A DNA stretch of 64,000 nucleotides from Bradyrhizobium sp. 4. Lineage in GTDB: Bacteria > Pseudomonadota > Alphaproteobacteria > Rhizobiales > Xanthobacteraceae. The notes under the pieces are model-generated. The model was given only the letters and a program-made list of their open reading frames with translations, was not told where the DNA came from and made no database searches. Shown here one piece after another: positions 37,505 to 45,789 of this stretch (position 1 is the stretch's first letter; each line of letters opens with the position of its first letter). The position numbers and the translations under genes were made by a program. The stretch lies in the NCBI RefSeq assembly GCF_023100905.1, contig NZ_CP064686.1, positions 5,518,001 through 5,582,000 of the forward strand. The letters are read 5' to 3'.

Positions 37505-37552
37505 AAGACTTTCTCCTGGCTCGATTCACTCGTTGGAAGCGTTGACGTCGCC

Positions 37553-38380
37553 ATGGACTTGAATACCATCACAGCGGTCGCTCATCCGCAAACGCGCGCG
37601 CAGCTGCCCGTTTGGACGCCAGGTGATGCTTGGCTCGCGGGCGGCACCTGGCTGTTCTCGGAGCCGCAAGTTCACCTCACCCGACTCATCGATCTCACTG
37701 ACCTGAAATGGTCGGCGCTGACGGTCACCGAGAGCCATCTCAGCATCGCAGCCACCTGCACCGTTGCGCAGCTCGATGGATTCCTCTGCCCACCCGACTG
37801 GTTCGCGGCGCCGCTGATCAACCAGTGCTGCCGCGCCTTCCTTGCTTCGTTCAAGATCTGGAAGACGGCGACCGTCGGCGGCAATCTCTGCATGTCGCTG
37901 CCGGCGGGACCGATGATCTCACTCACCGCGGCGCTCGACGGTGTTTGCACCATCTGGAAGGCCGGCGGCGGCGAACAGATGATGCCTGTCGTCGACTTCG
38001 TCACCGGCAACCAGCGCAACCTGCTGGCGCCGGGGGACCTGCTCCGGCAGATCGATATCCCGATTGCCGCCTTGAAGCGTCGTACGGTCTTTCGCCAGAT
38101 CTCGCTGGCGCCGGTCGGCCGCTCGGCGGCGCTGGTGATCGGCAGTCTGGATGCCGATGGCACGCTGACGCTCACGGTCACCGCCTCGACGGTGCGGCCG
38201 ATCCGGTTGTCCTTTCGCGAGGCCCCCGACGTGACAGTGCTCCGCGACGCCATCGCGCAGCAGATCACGGACGATCTGTACCACACCGACATCCACGGCA
38301 AGCCGCTCTGGCGCAAGCACATGACACTGCGGCTTGCCGAAGAGATCCGCGACGAACTCCTCGGAGCACCATCGTCATGA
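37553..38380 (+). CDS. Xanthine dehydrogenase FAD-binding subunit
   Basis: A 275-residue FAD subunit of the CO dehydrogenase/XDH type. The two FAD loops are AGGTWLFSE (about residue 28, usually AGGTDL) and TATVGGNLCMSLPAG (about residue 108). It passes electrons from the iron-sulfur clusters to NAD. ATG 37553 is chosen because it begins the recognisable MDLNTITAVAHP; the frame is open from 37466. It overlaps the FeS-Mo gene by four bases (ATGA), so the two are one transcript, probably continuing into the permease at 41123. Confidence 0.85.
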   Translation: MDLNTITAVAHPQTRAQLPVWTPGDAWLAGGTWLFSEPQVHLTRLIDLTDLKWSALTVTESHLSIAATCTVAQLDGFLCPPDWFAAPLINQCCRAFLASFKIWKTATVGGNLCMSLPAGPMISLTAALDGVCTIWKAGGGEQMMPVVDFVTGNQRNLLAPGDLLRQIDIPIAALKRRTVFRQISLAPVGRSAALVIGSLDADGTLTLTVTASTVRPIRLSFREAPDVTVLRDAIAQQITDDLYHTDIHGKPLWRKHMTLRLAEEIRDELLGAPSS

Positions 38381-41100
38381 GCTTCGAGGTCAACGGCACG
38401 ACGTTTCCGCAGGAGCCACGCGCCGGCCAGTGCCTGCGCACGTTCCTGCGCGAGCTCGGCCATTTCGGCGTGAAGAAGGGCTGCGACGCCGGCGATTGCG
38501 GCGCCTGCACCGTGCTGCTGGACGGCGAGCCGGTGCATAGCTGCCTGATCCCGGCCTTCCGTGCCGAGGGGCGCGCCGTCACCACGATCGAAGGTCTCGG
38601 CGGAGACAGCGGCGCGCACCCGATGCAGCAGGCTTTCCTCGATGCGCAGGGCTTTCAATGCGGCTTCTGCACCGCCGGCATGATCCTGACCTGCGCCTCG
38701 CTGAATCAGGCGCAGCGCACCGATCTCGGCGTCGCGCTGAAGGGCAATATCTGCCGCTGCACCGGGTATCGTTCGATCGAGGATGCGTTGATCGGCAAGA
38801 CCAATATCGAGGAGAACGTCGAGGCCGGCGCCGCATTCGGCCGCAGCCTGCCGGCGCCAGCTGGCCCCGATGTCGTGCGCGGCAAGGCGCGCTACACGTT
38901 CGACACGCAGATTGACGGCTTGCTGCATATCAAGCTGCTCCGGTCACCGCACGCCCACGCGAGAATCGTCGCGATCGACAAGTCGGAAGCCCTGAGCGTT
39001 CCCGGCGTGCACGCGGTGCTGACGCATGAGGATGCGCCAACCACTCTGATGTCGACCGCGCGGCATGAGAAGGACTGGATGGATCCCGAGGACACTCGTG
39101 TTCTCGACGACATCGTCCGCTTCATCGGCCAGAAGGTCGCAGCCGTCGTCGCAGACAGCGAAGCCGCCGCCGAGGACGCTTGCCGCCGGCTGAAGGTCAG
39201 TTACGAGATTTTGCCCGCGCTGGTCGATTCGGAGCAGGCGATGGCGTCCGGCGCCCCCATCATTCATCCCGATCGCACCACCGCGAACCGCGTTGCCGAC
39301 GCCCAGCGCAACCTCGCCGCGGAGACGCATGGCGAGTTCGGCGACGTGGCGGCTGCGCTCGCGACATCCGCCGTCACCTTCGAGGGCACCTTCCATAGTC
39401 ACCGTGTGCAGCATGCCGCTTTGGAAACCCACGGCGGCCTCGCCTGGCTCGACGCTTCCGGCGTGCTCAATGTCCGCACCTCGACGCAGGTGCCGTTTCT
39501 GACCAGGCGCGCGCTGTCCGACATCTTCGAGTTCCCGCTGGACAAGGTCCGCGTCTTCTGCGAGCGCGTCGGCGGCGGCTTTGGCGGCAAGCAGGAGATG
39601 TTCGTCGAGGACATTCTGGCGCTCGCCGCGCTCAAGACCGGACGGCCGGTGAAGCTGGAGCTCACCCGCGAGGAGCAGTTCATAGCGACGTCGACGCGGC
39701 ATCCGATGCGGGTCCACGTCAAGGCCGGTGCAGACGCGAACGGCAAGCTCACCGCGCTCCAGCTCGACGTGCTCTCCAACACCGGCGCCTACGGCAATCA
39801 TGCCGGCCCCGTGATGTTCCACTCGCTGGCCGAATCCATCAGCGTCTACAATTGCCCGAACAAGCGGGTCGACGGCTGCGCCGTCTACACCAATACGGTG
39901 CCGGCAGGCGCGTTTCGCGGATATGGCTTGCCGCAAACGCTGATCGCGGTCGAAGCCGCGATCGACGAACTGGCCAAGCAGCTCGGCATCAGCCCTTACG
40001 AGATGCGCCGGCGCAACGTCGTTAAGCCCGGCGATCCCATGGTGTCGCCACCGTCATCGGAATTCCACGACGTGCTCTACGGCTCCTACGGGCTCGACCA
40101 GTGCCTCGACCTCGTCGAGCGCGCGATGCAGGCTGATGGCCCGCAGCCGGACCTGTCGCCGGAGTGGCTGATCGGCGACGGCATCGCGCTGACCATGATC
40201 GATACGGTGCCCCCGGCGGGCCATCTCGCGGATGCGATGGTCACGCTCAACGACGACGCCAGCTTCGACCTCATCGTGGGTACCGCCGAATTCGGCAACG
40301 GCACCAGCACCGTGCACCGGCAGATCGCGGCCACGACGCTTGCGACCACCGTCGACCGCATCCGCCTGCGCCAGTCCGACACCGCCCATGGCGGCCACGA
40401 CACCGGCGCCTATGGCAGCGCCGGCATGTTCGTTGCCGGCAAGGCGACGCATTCGGCAGCCATGCAGCTCGCGACTGAGCTGAAGGCGGCCGCCGCCGGC
40501 GCATGGCTCTGCGACGTCGGGAACTGCGCGCTCGAGAACGAGGCCGTCGTCAGTGGCGTGCGGCGGATGTCCTTTGTGGAGCTGGCCAAGCTCGCGCGCG
40601 AACGCGGACAGCCGTTCGCAGGCGCCGGCAATTCCGGTGGCACGCCGCGTTCGGTCGGCTTTAACGTGCAAGGCTTTCGCGTCGCCGTGAGCAAGGGCAC
40701 CGGCGAGCTCCGGATTCTCAGGAGCGTGCATGCGGCGGACGCCGGCGTCGTCGCCAATCCCATGCAGTGCCGCGGTCAGGTCGAAGGCGGTGTCGCGCAG
40801 GCGCTCGGTGCCGCGCTCTACGAGGAGATGGTGATCGACGCCGAAGGCCGCGTCACCAACCCCAAATTTCGCGACTACCACCTGCCCTCCTTCGCCGACC
40901 TGCCCCGCACCGAGGTCTTCTTCGCCGAGACATCCGACACGATCGGACCGTTGGGGGCGAAGTCGATGAGCGAGAGTCCGTACAATCCGGTCGCCGCCGC
41001 CCTCGGCAACGCGATTGCCGATGCCACCGGCATCCGCTTCACGGCGCCGCCCTTCAAGCCGGACAGGCTGTTTCCGGCGCTGCACGATAAGTTTGGGTAG
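38377..41100 (+). CDS. Xanthine dehydrogenase, fused 2Fe-2S and molybdopterin subunits
   Basis: A 907-residue fusion. Residues about 1-150 carry both 2Fe-2S clusters: Cys36, Cys41, Cys44 and Cys56, then CGFC and CRCTGYRS. From about residue 170 comes the molybdenum domain: VRGKARYTFDT, FGGKQEMFVED, GAFRGYGLPQ with the active-site Arg region, and SMSESPYNPV with the likely catalytic Glu. FAD is on the separate upstream gene, so the enzyme is split as FAD / FeS-Mo. The same fusion and almost the same length are known for aldehyde oxidoreductases (MOP type). Xanthine is inferred from the neighbouring purine genes; aldehyde or nicotinate-type substrates are not excluded by sequence alone. Confidence 0.85.
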   Translation: MSFEVNGTTFPQEPRAGQCLRTFLRELGHFGVKKGCDAGDCGACTVLLDGEPVHSCLIPAFRAEGRAVTTIEGLGGDSGAHPMQQAFLDAQGFQCGFCTAGMILTCASLNQAQRTDLGVALKGNICRCTGYRSIEDALIGKTNIEENVEAGAAFGRSLPAPAGPDVVRGKARYTFDTQIDGLLHIKLLRSPHAHARIVAIDKSEALSVPGVHAVLTHEDAPTTLMSTARHEKDWMDPEDTRVLDDIVRFIGQKVAAVVADSEAAAEDACRRLKVSYEILPALVDSEQAMASGAPIIHPDRTTANRVADAQRNLAAETHGEFGDVAAALATSAVTFEGTFHSHRVQHAALETHGGLAWLDASGVLNVRTSTQVPFLTRRALSDIFEFPLDKVRVFCERVGGGFGGKQEMFVEDILALAALKTGRPVKLELTREEQFIATSTRHPMRVHVKAGADANGKLTALQLDVLSNTGAYGNHAGPVMFHSLAESISVYNCPNKRVDGCAVYTNTVPAGAFRGYGLPQTLIAVEAAIDELAKQLGISPYEMRRRNVVKPGDPMVSPPSSEFHDVLYGSYGLDQCLDLVERAMQADGPQPDLSPEWLIGDGIALTMIDTVPPAGHLADAMVTLNDDASFDLIVGTAEFGNGTSTVHRQIAATTLATTVDRIRLRQSDTAHGGHDTGAYGSAGMFVAGKATHSAAMQLATELKAAAAGAWLCDVGNCALENEAVVSGVRRMSFVELAKLARERGQPFAGAGNSGGTPRSVGFNVQGFRVAVSKGTGELRILRSVHAADAGVVANPMQCRGQVEGGVAQALGAALYEEMVIDAEGRVTNPKFRDYHLPSFADLPRTEVFFAETSDTIGPLGAKSMSESPYNPVAAALGNAIADATGIRFTAPPFKPDRLFPALHDKFG

Positions 41101-41122
41101 GCATATTTCGGGGGATTGATCC

Positions 41123-42520
41123 ATGAGCAGCGAAGTGCATCCCGTCGACGAGGTCTTGCCGGTCCCGCGCCTGCTCGCGCTCGGGCTTCAGCATGTGCTG
41201 GTGATGTATGCCGGCGCGGTCGCGGTGCCCCTGATCATCGGGCGCGCACTCAAATTGCCGCCGGAGGATGTCGCTTTCCTGATCAGTGCCGACCTGTTCG
41301 CCTGCGGACTCGCGACGCTGGTGCAATGCCTTGGTTTTCCCGACGTCGGCATCCGCCTGCCCGTGATGATGGGCGTGACCTTCGCATCCGTCGGTCCGAT
41401 GCTGTCGATGGCGGCTTCACCTGACATCGGCCTGCTCGGCATCTACGGTTCGGTGATCGCCGCCGGCCTGTTTGGCGTTGTCGCAGCGCCGTTCGTCAGC
41501 CGGCTGTTGCCGCTATTTCCGCCCGTCGTCACCGGCAGCATCATTCTCGTCATTGGAATCTCCTTGATGCGGGTCGGCATCAACTGGGCCGGCGGCGGCC
41601 TGCCGACGCTGACCAGGATGGTGGACGGCGTCGCCGGCAGCTTTCCCAATCCGGCTTACGGACAGTTGCAGGGGCTCGGCATCTCGCTGTTCGTGCTGCT
41701 CTTCATTCTCGGCCTGATCAAATGGGGCACCGGCTTTCTCGCCAACGTCTCCGTGCTGCTTGGCATCATCGCCGGCGCCGTGCTCGCGAGCATTCTGGGC
41801 GTGATGCATTTTGACAAGGTCGCTGCGGCCTCCTGGGGCGCCATCGTGATCCCGTTCCGCTTCGGCATGCCGCAATTCCATCTGGTATCTGTTATCACCA
41901 TGTGCGTCGTCATGGTCGTCGTGATGATCGAATCGCTCGGCATGTTCCTCGCGCTCGGCGACATCACCGGCAAGACGGTCGATCGCGATGCCCTGAGCCG
42001 AGGCCTGCGCGCCGACGGCGTCGGCACGCTGCTCGGCGGCATCTTCAACACCTTCCCGTACACGTCGTTCTCGCAGAATGTCGGCCTCGTCTCGGTCACC
42101 GGCGTGCGCTCGCGCTGGGTGACGGTCACGGGCGGCTTCATCATGCTCGTGCTCGGCCTGTTGCCGAAGCTCGCCGCGCTGGTCGAGGCCGTGCCGATGG
42201 TCGTGCTCGGCGGCGCCGGCCTCGTGATGTTCGGCATGGTCGCCGCGACAGGCGCACGCATCCTCACCTCGGTCGACTTCCGCAACAATCGCTACAATCT
42301 CTTCATCGTCGCGATCTCGATCGGCTTCGGCCTGATCCCGCTCGCCGCACCCGGCTTCTTCAGGAATTTACCGCACGATCTCCAGCCGCTGCTGGAGTCA
42401 GGCATTCTGCTCTGTGCGATCGTCTCCGTGCTGCTCAACGCCTTCTTCAACGGATTGAGCGGCGGCGCAGCCGCGGAAGCGGATGCAGCAGCGGTCGCCT
42501 CATCCGCGCAACATGTTTAA
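41123..42520 (+). CDS. NCS2 xanthine/urate permease
   Basis: A 465-residue permease of the nucleobase-ascorbate (NCS2) family with about 12-14 membrane segments. The family QH motif is present as ALGLQHVLVMYAGAVAVPLI (about residue 20); VIESLGMFLALGDITGKTVD (about residue 270) and NTFPYTSFSQNVGLVSVTGV follow as in XanQ/UacT-type transporters. It imports xanthine or urate with protons. It begins 22 bp after the XDH gene, same operon. Its stop TAA shares the palindromic bases TTAA with the stop of the convergent UraD-UraH gene. Confidence 0.9.
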   Translation: MSSEVHPVDEVLPVPRLLALGLQHVLVMYAGAVAVPLIIGRALKLPPEDVAFLISADLFACGLATLVQCLGFPDVGIRLPVMMGVTFASVGPMLSMAASPDIGLLGIYGSVIAAGLFGVVAAPFVSRLLPLFPPVVTGSIILVIGISLMRVGINWAGGGLPTLTRMVDGVAGSFPNPAYGQLQGLGISLFVLLFILGLIKWGTGFLANVSVLLGIIAGAVLASILGVMHFDKVAAASWGAIVIPFRFGMPQFHLVSVITMCVVMVVVMIESLGMFLALGDITGKTVDRDALSRGLRADGVGTLLGGIFNTFPYTSFSQNVGLVSVTGVRSRWVTVTGGFIMLVLGLLPKLAALVEAVPMVVLGGAGLVMFGMVAATGARILTSVDFRNNRYNLFIVAISIGFGLIPLAAPGFFRNLPHDLQPLLESGILLCAIVSVLLNAFFNGLSGGAAAEADAAAVASSAQHV

Positions 42521-43404
42521 CTACCGCGATAGGTCGAATAGCTCCACGGCGTGACGAGCAACGGCACGTGGTAGTGGCTCTCCGGCTCGCTGATCGCGAA
42601 ACGAAGCGGGATTTCGTCGAGAAACGGCGGGTCAGAGAGCTGCACGTTGCGCTCGGCGTAATATTTGGCCACGCTGAAGCGAAGCTCGTAGCGGCCGATC
42701 GGAAGCGGACGGCCGCCGATCAACGGCTGGTCGGTGCGGCCGTCCGCATTGGTCACCGCGCGCGCTATCACGCGGCTCTCGCCGAGGTTCGCGAGCTCGA
42801 TCAGTTCGACCGGAATGCCTGGCGCAGGTTTGCCGACGTGGTTGTCCAGCACATGGGTCGAGAGCCGGCCGTGGACCTTGAGCTTGTCATCGGCTGCGAC
42901 GAGTTGATCGAGCCGCAAAGCCGAGATGCGGCCAATCTCCTCGATCGCACGCCGCGTCTCGGTCTTGGCGATATTGCGCAACCGCGTCTCGAAATCGCGC
43001 AGCACGGAATCTTTGGTGTGACGGCGCACGCAGACGATATAGGGGATGTCGAACTTCTCGCGATAGGCATTGCTGACGCGCTCGAACGCCGCGTATTCGG
43101 CATCCGACAGCCGGTCGAGGCCGGCGCTGTTCTGCTCCTCGGTCGATTCCGCGGTGAGCCCCGCCGCGCGCTGGGTCTTGTTGGCGAGGTCCGGATGCGC
43201 CCGGATCAGCGCCAATTGCACGTCGGGTTCGGCACTCTGGATCGCCGCCACCAGCGCGGCGTGCAACTGGTTGATGCCGGCGAACGGTCGCTTCGCGGCC
43301 AGTTGCCCGGCGATCCACGGCGAATATTCAACGACGTTGGCGAGCGCGGCAACGAAATCGGCTTCATCGGCGGCATTGAGATCAGACAGCGATATCTGCG
43401 ACAT
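42517..43404 (-). CDS. uraD-uraH: Bifunctional UraD-UraH: OHCU decarboxylase fused to 5-hydroxyisourate hydrolase
   Basis: A 295-residue fusion of two purine enzymes. Residues about 1-168 match OHCU decarboxylase (UraD): FVAALANVVEYSPWIAGQ, LIRAHPDLANK and EEQNSAGLDRLSDAE with the catalytic His of the AHPDLA motif. Residues about 175-295 match HIU hydrolase (UraH, transthyretin-like): KVHGRLSTHVLDNHVGKPAP at its start and the signature YRGS C-terminus. UraH acts first on urate oxidation product, then UraD gives S-allantoin, so one protein carries both steps. Plants use a fusion of the same two domains in the same order. It is followed by the PuuE gene upstream on the same strand, five bases between them. 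Confidence 0.92.
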   Translation of the reverse strand: MSQISLSDLNAADEADFVAALANVVEYSPWIAGQLAAKRPFAGINQLHAALVAAIQSAEPDVQLALIRAHPDLANKTQRAAGLTAESTEEQNSAGLDRLSDAEYAAFERVSNAYREKFDIPYIVCVRRHTKDSVLRDFETRLRNIAKTETRRAIEEIGRISALRLDQLVAADDKLKVHGRLSTHVLDNHVGKPAPGIPVELIELANLGESRVIARAVTNADGRTDQPLIGGRPLPIGRYELRFSVAKYYAERNVQLSDPPFLDEIPLRFAISEPESHYHVPLLVTPWSYSTYRGS

Positions 43405-43409
43405 CGTCC

Positions 43410-44345
43410 TCACCCGATCTCGAATGCATCGGCCGCAAGGTGCGCGAGCTTGTCGTGCCAATGCTGGGCGATCTGCAACCGTGTCGGCACCCAGACGCGG
43501 TCGTGCTTGCCGATGTAGTCGAGGAAGCGGATCAGCCCCGCCGCACGGCCGGGGCGACCGGCGAGACGACAGTGCAGGCCGACCGACATCATCTTCGGCG
43601 CGCTCTCGCCTTCGGCATAGAGCACGTCGAAGGCATCCTTCAAATAGGTGAAGAACTGCTCGCCTTCGGCAAATCCTTGCGGGTTGATGAAGCGCATGTC
43701 GTTGGCGTCGAGCGTATAGGGAATGACGAGCTGCTTGCCGCTCGCGCCCTTGATCCAATAGGGCAGATCATCGGCATAGGAATCGCTGAGATAGAGGAAG
43801 CCGCCCTCCTCCATCAACAGACGGTTGGTGTTGATCGAGGAGCGTCCGGTATACCAGCCGAGCGGACGCGAGCCTGTCGCGGCGGTGTGGACGCGGATCG
43901 CTTCCGCGATCTCCGCCCGCTCCTGCGCCTCGGTCATGTCCCTGTGCTCGATCCACTTCAGGCTGTGGCTGGCGATGTCCCAGCCCGCCTCCTTCATGGC
44001 AGCAACGATTTCCGGATTGCGCTTCAGCGCTGTGGCGACACCGAACACGGTGGTCGGCCACTTCCGCTCGCCGAACATCCGCCACAGCCGCCAGAAGCCG
44101 GCGCGCGAGCCATATTCGAACATCGATTCGATATTGGCGTGGCGCTGGCCGGGCCAAGGCTGAGCGCCGAGCACGTCGGACAGGAATGCTTCCGAGGCCG
44201 GGTCGCCATGCAGGATGTTGTTTTCGCTGCCCTCCTCGAAATTGACGACGAACTGCACCGCGACCCGCGCGTTGCCGGGCCATTGCGGATGCGGCGGGTT
44301 GCGGCCGTAACCGCGGAGATCGCGCGGGTAGCGGGTACCAGTCAC
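43410..44345 (-). CDS. puuE: Allantoinase PuuE (polysaccharide-deacetylase fold)
   Basis: A 311-residue cofactor-free-type allantoinase, opening allantoin to allantoate. It has the PuuE signatures: YGRNPPHPQWPGNARVAVQ, VNFEEGSENNILHGDP (about residue 35), GSRAGFWRLWRMF, WDIASHSLKWIEH (about 140), GWYTGRSSINTNRLL and LHCRLAGRPGRAAGL. GTG start at 44345; the stop of the preceding DUF3830 gene directly adjoins it. It lies between DUF3830 and UraD-UraH in one transcript. Confidence 0.93.
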   Translation of the reverse strand: MTGTRYPRDLRGYGRNPPHPQWPGNARVAVQFVVNFEEGSENNILHGDPASEAFLSDVLGAQPWPGQRHANIESMFEYGSRAGFWRLWRMFGERKWPTTVFGVATALKRNPEIVAAMKEAGWDIASHSLKWIEHRDMTEAQERAEIAEAIRVHTAATGSRPLGWYTGRSSINTNRLLMEEGGFLYLSDSYADDLPYWIKGASGKQLVIPYTLDANDMRFINPQGFAEGEQFFTYLKDAFDVLYAEGESAPKMMSVGLHCRLAGRPGRAAGLIRFLDYIGKHDRVWVPTRLQIAQHWHDKLAHLAADAFEIG

Positions 44346-44759
44346 TCAGACTTCCTCGAAGCGGATCGGCAGCGCGCCCTTCCACAGCACGCTCTTGCCG
44401 AGCGTCGCCAAATTCTCCAGGCCGGAGGTCAGCGTGATGAAATGGTTGCCGGCGAGCTGCCCCATCTTGCTCGCGAAGTGCACGCCGCCATAGGCCATCA
44501 GGATCTCGGTCTCGCTGATGCCGCCGGGATAGAGGATGATCTGGCCGGGCGCGGGATAGCTGGTGTGGTTCTCGTAGCCGACACCGAAATCGAGGTCGCC
44601 GAGCGGCATCCACACGCCCTCGCCGCTCCAGCGCACGTGGATGATGTGGCTTTCGAACGGCAGCGCCTTGCGGAACGCGGCGACAGTCTTGGGCGCCGCT
44701 TGCTCCTCGAAACGGGCATCGAAGGTGAAGTCGCCGGCACGGATAACGAGTTTGCTCAT
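44346..44759 (-). CDS. DUF3830 (cyclophilin-like) protein, first gene of puuE operon
   Basis: A 137-residue protein with MSKLVIRAGDFTFDARFEEQ at the start, a central PFESHIIHVRWSGEGVWMPL, and PAPGQIILYPGG, which match the DUF3830 family with a cyclophilin-like fold. No catalytic role is established for this family. It starts the operon DUF3830-puuE-uraDH, its stop touching the puuE start, so it probably takes part in the same pathway, perhaps on urate, 5-hydroxyisourate or allantoin. ATG 44759 is chosen because residues 1-11 of the longer form (start 44792) look untranslated. Confidence 0.8.
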   Translation of the reverse strand: MSKLVIRAGDFTFDARFEEQAAPKTVAAFRKALPFESHIIHVRWSGEGVWMPLGDLDFGVGYENHTSYPAPGQIILYPGGISETEILMAYGGVHFASKMGQLAGNHFITLTSGLENLATLGKSVLWKGALPIRFEEV

Positions 44760-44805
44760 CTCATCTCTCTGGATCGGGGGCGGTGGCCCCACGGGGAATT
44801 TTCAG

Positions 44806-44820
44806 GCAAAGAGCATTCCA
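44806..44820 (-). promoter_or_regulatory. Sigma-54-like promoter of the DUF3830-puuE-uraDH operon
   Basis: On the minus strand TGGAATGCTCTTTGC matches TGGCACG-N4-TTGC at 9 of 11 positions, with GG and GC correctly spaced, 47 bp upstream of the DUF3830 start. It is the same distance from the first gene as in front of the XDH operon. Confidence 0.5.
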
Positions 44821-44858
44821 TCGGGCTTCGCGCAAGGGGCGCGGCAAGTCACCTCAAG

Positions 44859-45134
44859 TTACCTGCGGTCGTAGGACCAGCCGAAAACGCCACTCCGCCG
44901 CGTCTCGGGCTCCGGCTCGGCGGCGGGCTGCGGCGCCTCCCTCAGTTCCGCCTGCGGCGGCGGAGGCGGCACCGGCAAATTCTCGCATTTCATGGAATAG
45001 ACCAGCTTGCCGTCCGCGGTATGCCCGATCGGCGCGCAGGAGTCCGGATGCGCCACCGATTTTTTTGGGGTCAGCTTGACCTGCGCCACCGCTGGCGCAG
45101 CGATCAGCAGAAGGACCAGCAGATATTTCGACAT
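44859..45134 (-). CDS. Small exported proline-rich protein
   Basis: A 91-residue protein: signal peptide MSKYLLVLLLIAAPAVAQ, a Cys-pair segment SCAPIGHTADGKLVYSMKC, then a Pro/Glu-rich linker (PVPPPPPQAELREAPQ) and a short RRSGVFGWSYDRR end. It resembles small envelope proteins common in Bradyrhizobium. The ATG pair at 45137/45134 gives one uncertain residue. Upstream is only a weak AGGCG site. Function unknown. Confidence 0.6.
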   Translation of the reverse strand: MSKYLLVLLLIAAPAVAQVKLTPKKSVAHPDSCAPIGHTADGKLVYSMKCENLPVPPPPPQAELREAPQPAAEPEPETRRSGVFGWSYDRR

Positions 45135-45365
45135 CATTGTCGCCTGAAAACTAGATCTGGCCCATTGAACCGGATTGGAGGGAGCAAGTCCACCGGTGCA
45201 ACGGGCGCGATTGCCGAATATTTAGCCGAGGCTAGAAAATTGGCTCGCCCCAATGTGATGTCGCGAGCGCTGATATCGGCTGGGCGCGTCGCCATGTCAG
45301 CCGCGACGGCGAGCACACAAACACACAATCTCACAGCCGGGCTGTCGTCACGGGAGAAAGAAACA

Positions 45366-45584
45366 ATGCAAAAGACTTTCATCATTCTCGGCGCGACGCT
45401 GATTGCCGCCGCCACGATCCAAATCGCCGCGGCGAACGACCGCCGTCATGTCCGCAAGGCGCAGCCCCATCCCATCACCCAGTCGGTGCGCGACTCCAAC
45501 GCCGCGCTCTGGCCATCACAACGGACCGAGCCCGCCTGGTCGCGCTATTCCAACGGCGCGATGTCTGCACCAGCGGGACGGTGA
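45366..45584 (+). CDS. Small exported basic protein
   Basis: A 72-residue protein with a signal peptide (MQKTFIILGATLIAAATIQI, ending AAA) and a short mature part rich in Arg, His, Ser and Trp (NAALWPSQRTEPAWSRYSNG). GGGAGAAAGAAAC precedes the ATG. Small, Arg/Trp-bearing exported peptides of this kind are common in this group and uncharacterised. It is a single gene before the repeat region. Confidence 0.6.
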   Translation: MQKTFIILGATLIAAATIQIAAANDRRHVRKAQPHPITQSVRDSNAALWPSQRTEPAWSRYSNGAMSAPAGR

Positions 45585-45628
45585 TGCGGGAAGCCTAGCG
45601 CGATCAAGCGAAACTGCCTCCACGTCGC

Positions 45629-45715
45629 CATTGCGAGGAGCTCTTGCGACGAAGCAATCCAGACATTCTCCCCGGATGCATTTCTGGATTGCTTCGCTGC
45701 GCTCGCAATGACGAA
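45629..45715. repeat. Imperfect long inverted repeat, REP-like
   Basis: A left arm (about 45629-45662, CATTGCGAGGAGCTCTTGCG then GAAGCAATCCAG) faces a right arm (about 45683-45712, CTGGATTGCTTCGCTGCGCT then CGCAATGACG). It would fold into one long stem. The same CATTGCGAG/GAAGCAATCCAG arms are scattered in many bacterial genomes as an intergenic repeat (from memory). Confidence 0.7.
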
Positions 45716-45789
45716 GTATGAGGCGGCAGCGCCACGCTTCCAGCTCGCATTTTTGAAGCAGACACAGCTTCGCAGCCTCGCGGCTGATT

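Noticed and set aside
37708..38376. A 5' extension of the XDH gene upstream of 38377
   Set aside because: It is out of frame with, and overlaps, the FAD-subunit gene; its residues are Arg/Pro-rich. The ATGA overlap at 38377 is a normal start.
42517..42520. Convergent NCS2 and UraD-UraH stop codons sharing TTAA
   Set aside because: Four-base overlaps of stop codons are common between convergent genes; no further signal was seen.
43440..45584. A 714-codon open frame on the plus strand
   Set aside because: Only its last 72 codons are real (the exported protein at 45366). The rest is antisense to puuE, uraD-uraH and DUF3830, with Arg/Ala/Gly-biased shadow composition of a GC-rich genome.
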